A stretch of 64,000 bases of DNA from Streptomyces peucetius (GCF_025854275.1 NZ_CP107567.1:7936001-8000000), one strand, 5' to 3'; positions 9,027-18,202 are shown, counted from the first letter of the stretch. Numbers and translations: made by a program. The notes: a model not told the origin generated them from the letters alone.

Positions 9027-10172
9027 CCCCCGCCGTGTGCGCGTGTGACATCTTCCGAGGTGAGAATGATGAGCAGGACCAGTCTGTCCCCGAGCTTGAT
9101 CGCCACGTTGTCCGGGGAGTACTACACCGATCCTTCAGTCTTCGCTGCCGAGCAGGAGCGTGTTTTCGAGGCCATGTGGTTCTGTGCGGTCCGTGCTTCG
9201 GAGCTGGCCGGGCCCGGTGCTTTCCGCACGGTTCAGGTGGGGCGGGAGAGTGTGTTGATCTCGCGTTCCCGGGACGGTTCGGTCAGGGCGTTTTTGAACA
9301 TCTGCCGGCACCGTGGTGCGAAGTTGTGCACGGAGGAGTCGGGTGAGGTCAAGCGGGCGTTCCAGTGCCCGTACCATGCCTGGACCTACGGTCTGGACGG
9401 CAAGTTGGTCGCGGCTCCGAATCTGACGTCGATGCCGGACATCGACCGGGTCGAGTACGGGCTGGTCAATGTCCATGTCCGTGAGTGGCTCGGGTATGTG
9501 TGGGTGTGTCTTGCGCAGACGCCGCCGTCGTTCGAGGCGGATGTGATCGGTGCGGTGGCTGAGCGGTTGGGCGGCGCCGAGCCGATCGAGAACTACGGGA
9601 TCGATGACCTTCGGGTGGGCCGGCGGATCACGTATGACGTGAAGGCCAACTGGAAGCTGATCATCGAGAATTTCATGGAGTGCTACCACTGCGCCACCAT
9701 TCATCCCGAACTGACGGAGGTGTTGCCGGAGTTCGCGGACGGGTTCGCGGCGCAGTACTACGTCGGCCATGGTGCCCGGTTCGGTGAGGAGGTCAAGGGG
9801 TTCACGGTCGACGGCGGTGAGGGTCTGGACCGTATTCCGGGTGTGGCGCAGGAGCAGGATCGTCGCTACTACGCGATCACCGTGCGGCCGCAGGTGTTCG
9901 TCAACCTGGTGCCGGACCATGTGATCTTCCACCGGATGTATCCGATGGCGCACGATCGCACGGTCGTGGAGTGCGACTGGCTTTACTTGCCCCACGTCGT
10001 GGAGAGCGGCAAGGACGTGGACCGGTCGGTGGAGCTGTTCCACCGGGTGAACCAGCAGGACTTCGATGCCTGCGAGCGCACCCAGCCGGCGATGAGTTCG
10101 AGGGCGTATGCCAAGGGCGGTGTCCTGGTGCCCAGCGAGCACCACATCGGCGAATTCCACACCTGGCTGCAG
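9027..10172 (+). repeat. 1,146-bp direct repeat, copy 1
   Basis: Matches 25811-26956 at a constant offset of 16,784 bp. No difference was found in the parts compared, and the encoded proteins are identical through FHTWLQ. The left end carries the last codons of the sarcosine oxidase gene (PRRVRV plus stop), which make sense only at the second copy. The right end is at CTGCAG, inside the coding region. Flanks differ immediately on both sides. Confidence 0.93.
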
Positions 10173-10190
10173 GCCCGCCTGGGCGCATAA
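9066..10190 (+). CDS. Rieske non-heme iron oxygenase, probable glycine betaine demethylase, copy 1
   Basis: 374 residues from ATG 9066 (9069 also possible; GAGG upstream). Rieske ligands are Cys80/His82 in NICRHRGAKLC and Cys101/His104 in FQCPYHAW. The mononuclear iron site is in NFMECYHCATIHPEL. The family includes GbcA-like oxygenases that remove a methyl group from glycine betaine as formaldehyde, giving dimethylglycine; dimethylglycine and sarcosine oxidases nearby support that substrate. Other betaines such as stachydrine remain possible. Codons use more T at third positions than neighbours. The protein ends ARLGA, unlike copy 2. Confidence 0.82.
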   Translation: MMSRTSLSPSLIATLSGEYYTDPSVFAAEQERVFEAMWFCAVRASELAGPGAFRTVQVGRESVLISRSRDGSVRAFLNICRHRGAKLCTEESGEVKRAFQCPYHAWTYGLDGKLVAAPNLTSMPDIDRVEYGLVNVHVREWLGYVWVCLAQTPPSFEADVIGAVAERLGGAEPIENYGIDDLRVGRRITYDVKANWKLIIENFMECYHCATIHPELTEVLPEFADGFAAQYYVGHGARFGEEVKGFTVDGGEGLDRIPGVAQEQDRRYYAITVRPQVFVNLVPDHVIFHRMYPMAHDRTVVECDWLYLPHVVESGKDVDRSVELFHRVNQQDFDACERTQPAMSSRAYAKGGVLVPSEHHIGEFHTWLQARLGA

Positions 10191-10228
10191 CAGCAGTCCA
10201 ACCGGCACATCGACGAGGAGAGACAGCC

Positions 10229-12592
10229 ATGGCACGCAAGGCGCCGCGCGTGGACCCCGGCGAGGACGCACTGGAAGTGACCGAGCCAAAGCGCTGGGCC
10301 GTCGGGATCCCCGCGGTGACCCATGCGCTGCGCATGGGGTACGACCAGATGGGCGTGCGGCGCACCGCGCTGACCCTGCTGAAGGTCAACCAGAAGGACG
10401 GCTTCGACTGCCCCGGTTGCGCCTGGCCCGAGGGCGATCACCGCAGCAAGGCCGAGTTCTGCGAGAACGGCGCCAAGGCCGTCGCCGAGGAGGCCACCGT
10501 CCGCCGGGTGACGCGGGAGTTCTTCGCCGCACACCCGGTGGGCGAACTCGCGGGCCGCAGCGACTACTGGCTGGGCCAGCAGGGCCGCCTCACCGAGCCG
10601 ATGTACAAGCCGGCCGACTCCGACACGTACGCGCCGGTCACCTGGGAGACGGCGTTCGACATCATCGCCCAGCAGCTCAAAGCACTGCGAAGCCCCGACG
10701 AGGCCGCGTTCTACACCTCGGGACGGACCTCCAACGAGGCCGCCTACCTCTATCAGCTCCTCGTACGGCAATTCGGCACCAACAACCTGCCGGACTGCTC
10801 CAACATGTGCCACGAGTCGAGCGGCTCGGCGCTCACCGAGACGATCGGGGTGGGCAAGGGCAGTGTCCACCTCGATGATCTGTACTGCGCCGACCTGATC
10901 TTCGTCGTCGGGCAGAATCCCGGCACCAACCACCCGCGGATGCTGTCCGCGCTGGAGATGGCCAAGCGGCGCGGTGCGCGCATCGTGGCGGTGAACCCGC
11001 TGCCCGAGGCCGGGCTGCTGCGCTTCAAGAATCCGCAGAACGCCCGCGGAGTCGCAGGCGGCGGCACGCCCCTGGCGGACCGTTTCCTGCAGATCCGGCT
11101 CGGCGGCGACCAGGCGCTCTTCCAGGCGCTGTCACGGCTGCTGCTGGACGCCGAGGACGCCGCGCCCGGCACGGTCCTCGACCACGACTTCATCACCGCA
11201 CACACCGACGGCTTCGAGGCCTACGCCGAACACCTGCGCACACTCGACTGGGACGACGTCGCCGAGGCGACCGGACTCGCGCGCGAAGCCATCGAGGAGG
11301 CCGCACGCGACGTCCTGTCCGCCCGGTCGGTCGTGGTGTGCTGGGCCATGGGCCTCACCCAGCACAAGCACTCCGTGCCCACCATCCGCGAGGTGGTAAA
11401 CTTCCTGCTGCTGCGAGGGAACATCGGCCGCCCCGGCGCCGGAGTGTGCCCCGTGCGAGGCCACTCCAACGTCCAGGGCGACCGGACGATGGGCATCTAC
11501 GAGAAGCCGGCGCCGGAATTCCTCGACGCGCTGCGAGGCGAATTCGGATTCGACCCGCCCCGCCACCACGGTTTCGACGCGGTGGAGACGATCCGGGCTA
11601 TGGGCACCGGGGACGTGAAGGTGTTCTTCGCCATGGGCGGCAACTTCGTCTCCGCCGCTCCGGACACGGCCGCCACAGAGCGCGCCCTGCGAAACTGCCG
11701 GCTGACCGTGCAGGTCTCCACCAAGCTCAACCGCTCCCACGCCGTCTGCGGCCGAGAAGCCCTCATCCTTCCCGTCCTCGGCCGTACCGAACGCGACCGG
11801 GGACCCGACGGGCAGGACCGGTTCGTCACCGTCGAGGACTCGATGGGGATGGTGCACGCATCGCGCGGTGGGCTGCCCCCTGCCTCCCCGCACCTGCTCT
11901 CCGAGCCGGCCGTCGTCTGCCGGCTGGCCCATGCCCTCTTCGGGCCCGATGACCAAGTGCCGTGGGCGGCCTTCGAGGCCGACTACGACACCGCCCGCGA
12001 CAGCATCGCCCGGGTCGTGCCCGACTTCACCGACTTCAACGCCCGGGTCCGGCAGCCCGGAGGCTTCACCCTGCCGCACGCTCCTCGCGACGAGCGGTAC
12101 TTCCCCACCCGCACGGGCAAGGCCAACTTCACGGTCAACCCGCTTCAGGTACTGCGCGTCCCGCCCGGCCGCCTGCTGCTGCAGACACTGCGCAGCCACG
12201 ACCAGTACAACACCACGATTTACGGCCTCGACGACCGCTATCGCGGCATCCACCAGGGACGCAGAGTGGTGTTCGTCCACCCCGACGACCTCGCCGAGCA
12301 CCAGATCACCGACGGTGATCTGGTGGACCTCGTCAGCGAGTGGCAGGACGGCCCGGAGCGGCGGGCGGAGGCCTTCCGAGCCGTCGCCTACGACACGCCC
12401 CGCGGCTGCTGCGCGGCCTACTTCCCCGAGGCCAATGTGCTCGTCCCGCTCGACTCGGTGGCCGACATCTCCAACACGCCGACGTCCAAGAGCATCGTGG
12501 TCCGGCTCGAGCCGCGTGCGGCAGCCCGCACCGACGAGAGGCCGGCGACGCCGACCGGACCCCTGGGCCCGTGTGGGACTCAGTCGATGTAG
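10229..12592 (+). CDS. FdhF/YdeP-family molybdopterin oxidoreductase (formate dehydrogenase-like)
   Basis: 787 residues, ATG 10229 with GAGGAG upstream. Iron-sulfur ligand pattern Cys61-x2-Cys64...Cys78 in DCPGCAWPEGD and AEFCENG; molybdopterin region with YTSGRTSNEAAYLYQLL, DCSNMCHESSGSAL, GQNPGTNHPRML; GHSNVQGDRTMG; and a C-terminal MGD-binding domain with TGKANFTVNPL. The YdeP-like group resembles formate dehydrogenase H but its substrate is not proven. Here it follows the demethylase by 38 bp, in an island that produces formate through PurU and MscR, and fdhD and moaA are also local. Oxidation of formate to CO2 is the likely role. Its 3' end overlaps the convergent iclR by 13 bp. Confidence 0.83.
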   Translation: MARKAPRVDPGEDALEVTEPKRWAVGIPAVTHALRMGYDQMGVRRTALTLLKVNQKDGFDCPGCAWPEGDHRSKAEFCENGAKAVAEEATVRRVTREFFAAHPVGELAGRSDYWLGQQGRLTEPMYKPADSDTYAPVTWETAFDIIAQQLKALRSPDEAAFYTSGRTSNEAAYLYQLLVRQFGTNNLPDCSNMCHESSGSALTETIGVGKGSVHLDDLYCADLIFVVGQNPGTNHPRMLSALEMAKRRGARIVAVNPLPEAGLLRFKNPQNARGVAGGGTPLADRFLQIRLGGDQALFQALSRLLLDAEDAAPGTVLDHDFITAHTDGFEAYAEHLRTLDWDDVAEATGLAREAIEEAARDVLSARSVVVCWAMGLTQHKHSVPTIREVVNFLLLRGNIGRPGAGVCPVRGHSNVQGDRTMGIYEKPAPEFLDALRGEFGFDPPRHHGFDAVETIRAMGTGDVKVFFAMGGNFVSAAPDTAATERALRNCRLTVQVSTKLNRSHAVCGREALILPVLGRTERDRGPDGQDRFVTVEDSMGMVHASRGGLPPASPHLLSEPAVVCRLAHALFGPDDQVPWAAFEADYDTARDSIARVVPDFTDFNARVRQPGGFTLPHAPRDERYFPTRTGKANFTVNPLQVLRVPPGRLLLQTLRSHDQYNTTIYGLDDRYRGIHQGRRVVFVHPDDLAEHQITDGDLVDLVSEWQDGPERRAEAFRAVAYDTPRGCCAAYFPEANVLVPLDSVADISNTPTSKSIVVRLEPRAAARTDERPATPTGPLGPCGTQSM

Positions 12593-13377
12593 CCCATGCG
12601 GTGGCTGATTTCGTCGGCGCCTTCGCGCAGCACGGGGGCGAGCTCGTGGATCCGTTCCTCGGTGAAGCGGTACTCGGGGCCGGAGGCGCTGAGGGCGGCG
12701 ATGACTTCGCCGTCGCGGGACCGGATCGGCGCCGCCACGGCGTGCAGTCCGATCTCGAATTCCTCCAGTGACACGGCGTAACCGCGCTCCCGCGCCTCGG
12801 CGAGAGCCTTCTCGAGTTTGGTCTTGGCGGTGATGGTGTGCGGCGTCAGCTTCTGCATCCCGGACCCCGCGGCTACTGCGGCCCGCTCCTTCGCCGACAG
12901 GTGAGCCAGAAGGATCTTGCCGCTGGAAGTGGCGTGCGGCGGGGTGAGCTGCCCGACCCAGTTGTACGTGCCGACCGCGCCCGGGCCACGCACTTGGTCG
13001 AGGTTGACCGCGTAGTGCTCCTGCAGGACGGCGATGTTGACGGTCTCACCGATCTCCTCGGCGAGCCGCTCGCACACCGGCCGGCCCTGCTGGATGAGGT
13101 CGAGACTGCCCGTGACCGCGCCTGCCAGGCGCACGATGCCGAAGCCGAGCCGGTACTTGCCCCTCTCGGTCGCCTGCTCAACCAGATCACGCGCCTCCAG
13201 CGCCCCGAGCAGACGGAACGCGGTCGACTTGTGAACGTCGATCTCTGCGGCGACCTCGCTCACGCCCGCCTCGCCGCGCTGGGCGAGGATCTCCAGGACG
13301 CTGACGGCACGGTCGACGGACTGCACACCGCCCGCCGCGGGACCTGTTGTTTCGCCATCTGCCGTATGGTTGCTCAT
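12580..13377 (-). CDS. IclR-family transcriptional regulator, copy 1
   Basis: 265 residues. N-terminal winged helix (VQSVDRAVSVLEILAQRGEA, DVHKSTAFRLLGALEA), then the C-terminal effector domain with GRPVCERLAEEIGETVNIAV and HATSSGKILLAHL. Very similar to the regulator at 45138, differing mainly in the N-terminus and effector-domain positions. IclR proteins bind palindromes as dimers or tetramers and respond to small metabolites. A single dyad overlaps its own start codon (ATG AGC AAC contains the GTTGC arm in reverse), suggesting autoregulation. It is a candidate to bind the composite operators. Confidence 0.9.
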   Translation of the reverse strand: MSNHTADGETTGPAAGGVQSVDRAVSVLEILAQRGEAGVSEVAAEIDVHKSTAFRLLGALEARDLVEQATERGKYRLGFGIVRLAGAVTGSLDLIQQGRPVCERLAEEIGETVNIAVLQEHYAVNLDQVRGPGAVGTYNWVGQLTPPHATSSGKILLAHLSAKERAAVAAGSGMQKLTPHTITAKTKLEKALAEARERGYAVSLEEFEIGLHAVAAPIRSRDGEVIAALSASGPEYRFTEERIHELAPVLREGADEISHRMGYID

Positions 13378-13385
13378 AGCGCAAC
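13369..13385 (-). promoter_or_regulatory. Single operator dyad over the iclR-1 start codon
   Basis: GTTGCTCATAGCGCAAC, with perfect GTTGC/GCAAC arms and a 7-bp spacer that contains the start codon (CAT on the plus strand). No partner was found at the 19-bp register. Confidence 0.6.
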
Positions 13386-13931
13386 TATACGCACTGGTGT
13401 CCGTGGTCCTGCAGGGCAGCGACATCAGCGGCCCGAGTACGGATAAGCCGGTATACCAGGACCCGGCAATGTCCTCAAGGGATCCGGTCGCCCACCGGGC
13501 GGATAAGAGCGGACCGGCGCACCGGGCTCTGCCCGGCCCGCGAGCACGTCGCCGGCGATGCGAAGCACATGCCCGCCGGATCCACCGGACGGCAGGTCCT
13601 CCGCTCGGCCCGCTGCCCGGCCGGTCGTCGCGCCGCTGACGGGCCCGGCCCGACGCCGGAGCCGACCTACCGCCTTGGCCGGACACCGCTACCGCGCGGC
13701 CTTGGATCGGGCCGCCCGGACGACCGTCGGCCAGGCGCACGCTGCAGACGTCATCGCCGGGCTGAAGACCGCGTCGCGGATGCGGTCGTGTCCTGGCGAT
13801 CCCGGCCCGCGGGCGACCGGATCCTGCGCTGCCGCGCCGGGGGAGCGAGGCGGGCCACCGCAGACGCACACGTCGGCGTGCAACCGATGGGCCCTTGGCG
13901 GCCGGAAGGAGTCGAAACCCGCCCGGCGCAG
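13386..13931. other. About 545 bp without a recognised gene
   Basis: This lies between iclR-1 and the 3' end of purU. Open frames are arginine/alanine-rich shadows with no domain or ribosome binding site. It must hold the iclR-1 promoter near 13390-13440. Nothing else stands out. Confidence 0.5.
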
Positions 13932-14804
13932 TCAGCGAAACACGACCGTGCGGTTGCCGTTGACCAGCACGCGGCTCTCGCTGTGCCACTCCACGGCGCG
14001 GGCGAGTACCTGGGCCTCGACATCGCGGCCCAGGGTGACCAGCTCGTCCGGGGCGCGCGAGTGGTCCACGCGGACAACGTCCTGTTCGATGATCGGGCCT
14101 TCGTCGAGGTCCGACGTGACGTAGTGCGCCGTGGCTCCGACGAGCTTGACGCCGCGCTCATGCGCCTGGACGTACGGCCGCGCGCCCTTGAAGCTCGGCA
14201 GGAACGAGTGGTGGATGTTGATCGCCCGGCCGTCGAGCTGCTTGCACAGGTCATCGGAGAGGATCTGCATGTAGCGGGCGAGAACGACGAGGTCGATGTC
14301 GAGCTCGTCCACGAGCTGCAGCAGTCGGGCCTCCGCCTCGCCCTTCGTCTGCGGGGTCACCGGGATGTGGTGGAACGGGATGCCGTAGTTCTGCGCCAGC
14401 GGCTCGAAGTCAGGGTGGTTGGAGACGATCGCCGGGATCTCGATGTTGAGCGTGCCCGTGGACCTGCGGAAGAGCAGGTCGTTCAGGCAGTGGCCGAACT
14501 TCGACACCATGATCAGTGTGCGGGTCGGGGTCGCCGCGTCGTGCAACTGCCAGGTGATTCGGTAGGCCTCGGCCACCGGGCCGAAACCGGTGCGCAGCTC
14601 CCTCAGTGAAATGTCCGGATCAGAGACATCGAAGTGCACCCGCATGAAGAATCGGTTCTGCAGTCGGTCGTCGAACTGATGGCTCTCCAGGATGTTGCCG
14701 GAGTGGCCGACGAGAAAGGTGGTCACGGCGTGGACGAGACCGGCCCGGTCAGGGCACGAAAGGGTGAGGACGAACTCGCTGCCGGACTGCGGTCGAGGAG
14801 ACAT
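13932..14804 (-). CDS. purU: Formyltetrahydrofolate deformylase
   Basis: 290 residues. N-terminal ACT domain (FVLTLSCPDRAGLVHAVTTF, residues ~11-30) and a C-terminal formyltransferase-fold domain with VSKFGHCLNDLLF, NIHHSFLPSFKGARPY and GATAHYVTSDLDEGPIIEQD (catalytic Asn/His/Asp context). It hydrolyses 10-formyl-THF to THF and formate. Together with FolD it lets methylene-THF from dimethylglycine and sarcosine oxidation be released as formate while recycling THF. It stands alone behind operator P3, so it is under the same apparent control as the demethylases. Confidence 0.95.
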   Translation of the reverse strand: MSPRPQSGSEFVLTLSCPDRAGLVHAVTTFLVGHSGNILESHQFDDRLQNRFFMRVHFDVSDPDISLRELRTGFGPVAEAYRITWQLHDAATPTRTLIMVSKFGHCLNDLLFRRSTGTLNIEIPAIVSNHPDFEPLAQNYGIPFHHIPVTPQTKGEAEARLLQLVDELDIDLVVLARYMQILSDDLCKQLDGRAINIHHSFLPSFKGARPYVQAHERGVKLVGATAHYVTSDLDEGPIIEQDVVRVDHSRAPDELVTLGRDVEAQVLARAVEWHSESRVLVNGNRTVVFR

Positions 14805-14817
14805 GGCATCCTCCGTT

Positions 14818-14853
14818 GATGCGTATTACACAACAGGATGAGTGATACGCAAC
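14818..14853 (-). promoter_or_regulatory. Composite operator P3 upstream of purU
   Basis: On the plus strand, dyads 14818-14834 (GATGCGTATTACACAAC) and 14837-14853 (GATGAGTGATACGCAAC), 19 bp apart. In the purU direction a TTGACC-N17-GGACGA promoter lies directly upstream, so the operator again follows the -10. Confidence 0.75.
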
Positions 14854-14951
14854 ATCGTCCGGTGTGGACGGCCGGCTGGTCAAGAGCCGGCGGGTAACTG
14901 TCGCGCATGGTGGGGGAGTCTCTTGCGGCACGCGTCACCCATGTGCCGCGG

Positions 14952-14987
14952 GTTGCATGATGTGCATTGTGTTGCACATGTTGAACT
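14952..14987 (-). promoter_or_regulatory. Composite operator P4 (second element upstream of purU)
   Basis: Dyads 14952-14968 (GTTGCATGATGTGCATT) and 14971-14987 (GTTGCACATGTTGAACT), 19 bp apart. It lies 134 bp beyond P3. The only gene that could start here is purU; I see no other start nearby. Confidence 0.6.
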
Positions 14988-15181
14988 GGAGGTTCCGTTC
15001 GGGTCCCGGGCGTTGGTCCACTGCCCGTTCGCAGGGCGGTCCGGCTGACCGGATGCTCGGGCACCGCATGCGAAGACGCCGTGCTCGCCTCCGGGCGTGG
15101 TGGCCTGTGAGGCCGGTGAAGCATGCCGGAGCCCGAATCTCGGGAAGGCGGTTGCAGCCCCCGGCCCTGAGCCCGAGTCGG

Positions 15182-15216
15182 GCCTGCCCGTTCCCCTTCC
15201 TGGGGGACGGGCAGGC
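15182..15216 (-). terminator. Hairpin downstream of catalase
   Basis: 15-bp arms GCCTGCCCGTTCCCC and GGGGGACGGGCAGGC with one G:U-type mismatch and a 5-nt loop, 53 bp after the catalase stop. A typical Streptomyces strong-stem terminator. Confidence 0.7.
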
Positions 15217-15268
15217 TGGTGTGGGTGTGGGTCCTCGGGTCGCCGCAGGGCCCGCTGTCCGGTGCCGA

Positions 15269-16735
15269 TCAGCCGCGGAGGGCCTGGACCGCGGCCTCGA
15301 GCCGCTTGCCGAAGTCTCCGTCGGCCTGACGGAAGTTGCTGATCGCGCGCTCGGCGATGTCGTCGCGGGTGACACCGGAGAGGGCGCCCGCGAGGTTGTC
15401 GACGAGACGCTGCTTCTCGTCCTCTGACATCAGGCGGTAGAGGTTGCCCGCCTGGACGAAGTCGTCGTCCTCGGCGTGCCGGGGCGTGGTCTGCTCACCG
15501 GTCTCGCCGGTGACGGCGACCGGCTGCCACAGCGCGCGGTCCGTCTGGTGCGGGCCGCCGAAGCTGTTCGGCTCGTAGTTCTTCGCGCCCTTGTGACGGC
15601 CGTCGTACAGGAAACCGTCACGGGAGTGGGTGCGTGCCTCGGTGGCGTGCGGCCGGTTCACCGGCAGGTGGTCGGCGTTGATGCCGACGCGGTAGCGGTG
15701 GGCGTCGCCGTAGGCGAAGAGCCGGCCCTGGAGCATCTTGTCGGGGGACGGGCCGATGCCGGGCACGAAGTGGGCGGGGCTGAAGATCGACTGCTCGACC
15801 TCCGCGAAGATGTTCTCCGGGTTGCGGTTGAGCTCCAGCTTGCCGAACTCGATGACCGGGTAGTCGGCGTGCGGCCAGACCTTGGTCAGGTCGAACGGGT
15901 TGAAGCGGTAGGTCGCCGCCTCCGCCACCGGCATGATCTGCACACCGACGGTCCAGGACGGGAAGTCGCCGCGCTCGATGGCCTCGCGCAGGTCGCGCTG
16001 GTGCGAGTCGGGGTCCTTGCCGGCCAGTTCCTCGGCCTCCGCGGCGGTGAGGTTCTTGATGCCCTGGTCGGTCTTGAAGTGGTACTTGACCCAGAAGGCC
16101 TCACCGGCCTCGTTGTTCCACTGGTACGTGTGGGAGCCGAAGCCGTCCATGTGGCGGTAGGAGGCCGGGATGCCCCGGTCACCGAACAGCCAGGTCACCT
16201 GGTGGGTGGACTCCGGGCTCAGACCTCAGAAGTCGAAGACGTTGTCCGCCTCCTGCGAGCCCGTGTACGGGTCGCGCTTCTGGGTGTGGATGAAGTCGGG
16301 GAACTTGATGGCGTCCCGGATGAAGAACACCGGGGTGTTGTTGCCGACGAGGTCGTAGTTGCCCTCTTCGGTGTAGAACTTCAGCGCGAAGCCCCGCGGG
16401 TCACGGACGGCGTCGGCCGCACCGAGGTTGCCCGCGACGGTCGAGAAGCGCAGGAACGTCTCGGTCTGCTTGCCGACCTCGGAGAGGAACGTGGCCCGGG
16501 TGTACCGGGTCACGTCCGCGGTCACCGTGAAGGTGCCGTAGGCCCCGGCGCCGCGCGCGTGGACGACGCGCTCCGGGATGCGCTCGCGGTTGAAGTGCGC
16601 GAGCTTCTCGAGCAGGAGCTGGTCCTGGACAAGCACCGGCCCGCCGACGCCCGCGGTCTCGCTGTTCTGGTTGTCGGCGACCGGAGCCCCGGCCTCCGTG
16701 GTCAGGGCGGTGTGAAGCTCGTCTTGGGTAGGCAT
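15269..16735 (-). pseudogene. Monofunctional haem catalase with an in-frame stop codon
   Basis: The full-length frame would give about 488 residues, normal for a small-subunit clade 3 catalase. N-terminal half: [16 protein letters not shown] (catalytic His), [20 protein letters not shown] (catalytic Asn). C-terminal half: THQVTWLFGDRGIPASYRHM and RLFAYGDAHRYRVG (haem-ligand Tyr). Codon 170 is TGA at 16226-16228, in the position of Trp in the conserved FDFWGLSPES, and the same frame continues unbroken on both sides. A single base change restores it. Catalase would remove H2O2 made by the flavin oxidases. Either a true nonsense mutation or a base-call error. Confidence 0.85.
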
Positions 16736-16960
16736 CAGATAACTCCAGGGGGCATAACGGTTCGTAAGCCGGATCCAGATGTCGGACGTGAAGAGAGATG
16801 GGAGGAGTCATGCCGACCCCGGATCCGTGAGGGCTGCCGCAACGACTTGGCGGCGGCCGTGGAGAGGGGTCGACGGAATCCGATGCGGCCGGCGCTGTCC
16901 ATCGACGGCACCCGGGCCCCTCATGGGCCTTGGGGTCCCCTCGGAAGGGCAGACCCCGAT

Positions 16961-16996
16961 GTTGCGTATAGGAGCACAGGTTCCATTAAGTGCAAC
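16961..16996 (-). promoter_or_regulatory. Composite operator P5 upstream of catalase
   Basis: Dyads 16961-16977 (GTTGCGTATAGGAGCAC) and 16980-16996 (GTTCCATTAAGTGCAAC), 19 bp apart. In the catalase direction TTGACC-N17-GATGCT precedes it. This ties peroxide removal to the same regulon and leaves a leader of about 225 nt. Confidence 0.75.
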
Positions 16997-17092
16997 TGAA
17001 GCATCAAGAGTGAACGTCGGCGGGTCAAGGGTGCGAGAGGGTGCGGCCGCATGGGCCCTGCGCGCGTCGCTCGTGTCGTGGCCGAGGTGAAG

Positions 17093-17160
17093 GGCCGAGC
17101 GGCACCGCCTCTTCGCCCCGGAGGGGCCGGCGCGGGGTGAAGAGGCGGTGCCGCTCGGCC
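17093..17160 (-). terminator. Long hairpin between the cupin gene and catalase promoter
   Basis: 28-bp arms (17093-17120 and 17133-17160) with a single mismatch and a 12-nt loop. It lies about 85 bp after the cupin stop and is probably its terminator, insulating the catalase promoter. Confidence 0.7.
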
Positions 17161-17245
17161 GGCCGGACGGTGCACGGCGTGCAGCGCTCCGGACGTGCCG
17201 CGAGTCTGCTCTCGAGCTCGAGGGCAGGCTCGCGGCAGCCGAGGT

Positions 17246-17614
17246 CTACGTGTAGATGACGAAGACCTTGCGCAGGGTCTCGTGGATCGTCCACGTGCCC
17301 TGCCAGCCGATGGGGAACACTGCTGTGGTTCCAGGGCCGACCTCGGTCTTCGCTCCGCCCTTCTCTTCGCACGTCATGCGCCCGGACAGCACGTGGATGA
17401 CTTCGCCGCGGTCGGCGAAGTCCCACGCCGAGTCCCCGGGTTCGCACTCCCATGTTCCGCTGACGATCCTGCCGTCGTCCGAGGTGAAGATCCGCCGGCT
17501 GCGGGTCCGCATGGGCCCGCCGAGCGGCGTGGCTGTCGGCGGGGCCAGATCCTTTCTGTCCTCGAGTTCGTCGGAGGGCAGCGATCCGGCGTTCACGCTG
17601 ATGGTCATGCCCAT
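17246..17614 (-). CDS. Small cupin-fold protein (DUF861 / cupin_3 type)
   Basis: 122 residues from ATG 17614 (ATG 17608 is an alternative; AGAAGG upstream). The C-terminal motif GTTAVFPIGWQGTWTIHETL followed by RKVFVIYT and the upstream WECEPGDSAWDFADRGEVIH are typical of cupin_3 proteins. The family includes ureidoglycine- and ethanolamine-related cupins, but most members have no assigned role. It sits alone behind operator P6, so it probably serves betaine metabolism in some way, perhaps metal- or ligand-binding. Function not known. Confidence 0.75.
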   Translation of the reverse strand: MGMTISVNAGSLPSDELEDRKDLAPPTATPLGGPMRTRSRRIFTSDDGRIVSGTWECEPGDSAWDFADRGEVIHVLSGRMTCEEKGGAKTEVGPGTTAVFPIGWQGTWTIHETLRKVFVIYT

Positions 17615-17684
17615 GTCCCTTCTCTCGTCATGAGAGCGACTGACGTCCGCCGATCGCCCGCTCCGGAAGCGGCGCAGCAGCGCT

Positions 17685-17720
17685 GTTCCTCTATGAAGAA
17701 CTCGCATCGCAATGCGCAAC
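17685..17720 (-). promoter_or_regulatory. Composite operator P6 upstream of the cupin gene
   Basis: Dyads 17685-17701 (GTTCCTCTATGAAGAAC) and 17704-17720 (GCATCGCAATGCGCAAC), 19 bp apart. In the cupin direction TTGACG lies upstream followed by CATGAT at 17-bp spacing. Confidence 0.72.
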
Positions 17721-17962
17721 ATCATGAGGGCGTGGTGAGGCGTCGTCAAGAGCGGGCCGGTGGGGTGATGGCGTCATCGGCATCCTGCGAGGGTGGAAGG
17801 GGCGGCAGGATCTGTTCTGTTTGCACCTGGCGGCGCTCCTTGAGTCGCCCATCGGTGCTGTTGGCGGGACGGGCGTGTGTGGCCGACACCGTTGCCGGGT
17901 GCCCGAGGAAGTTACAAAAGCTTCAGCGGCTTGTCTTGACGTCGACACGCTATCGATGTTCC

Positions 17963-17998
17963 GTTGCGCATGTAGAGACAAGTTTTTTTTAGTGCAAC
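17963..17998 (+). promoter_or_regulatory. Composite operator P7 upstream of BCCT transporter 1
   Basis: Dyads 17963-17979 (GTTGCGCATGTAGAGAC) and 17982-17998 (GTTTTTTTTAGTGCAAC), 19 bp apart. TTGACG lies at 17936-17941. A leader of about 200 nt separates it from the transporter start. Confidence 0.7.
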
Positions 17999-18202
17999 GC
18001 TGCTTAGGTGTGAGCCGTCAACCGCGATGTCGCCGCCCAGGACGGCCCTGGGGCGGGCTCTCTCCCGTACCGCCGCAGCGCGGCGTTTACCGGGCCTCGA
18101 AGGGAGTCACGGTTTGCGAGCCACGCGGTCCACAGTCCCCCATCCCGGGAGGTCCGATGTCCCGCCAGCCGTCCAACAATGACAGCAAAAGGAAGTGAGA
18201 GC

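Noticed and set aside
9135..10289. Long minus-strand open frame opposite the Rieske oxygenase (and again at 25919-27067)
   Set aside because: It is the GC-rich antisense shadow of the oxygenase; no ribosome binding site or domain, and it is duplicated only because the repeat is.
13560..13800. A possible gene fragment between iclR-1 and purU
   Set aside because: A short alanine-rich frame looked protein-like but had no start, no domain and no continuation.
16226..16228. The in-frame TGA in catalase as a selenocysteine codon
   Set aside because: The position is a conserved Trp, not Cys; catalases are not selenoproteins and no SECIS-like hairpin was evident after the TGA.
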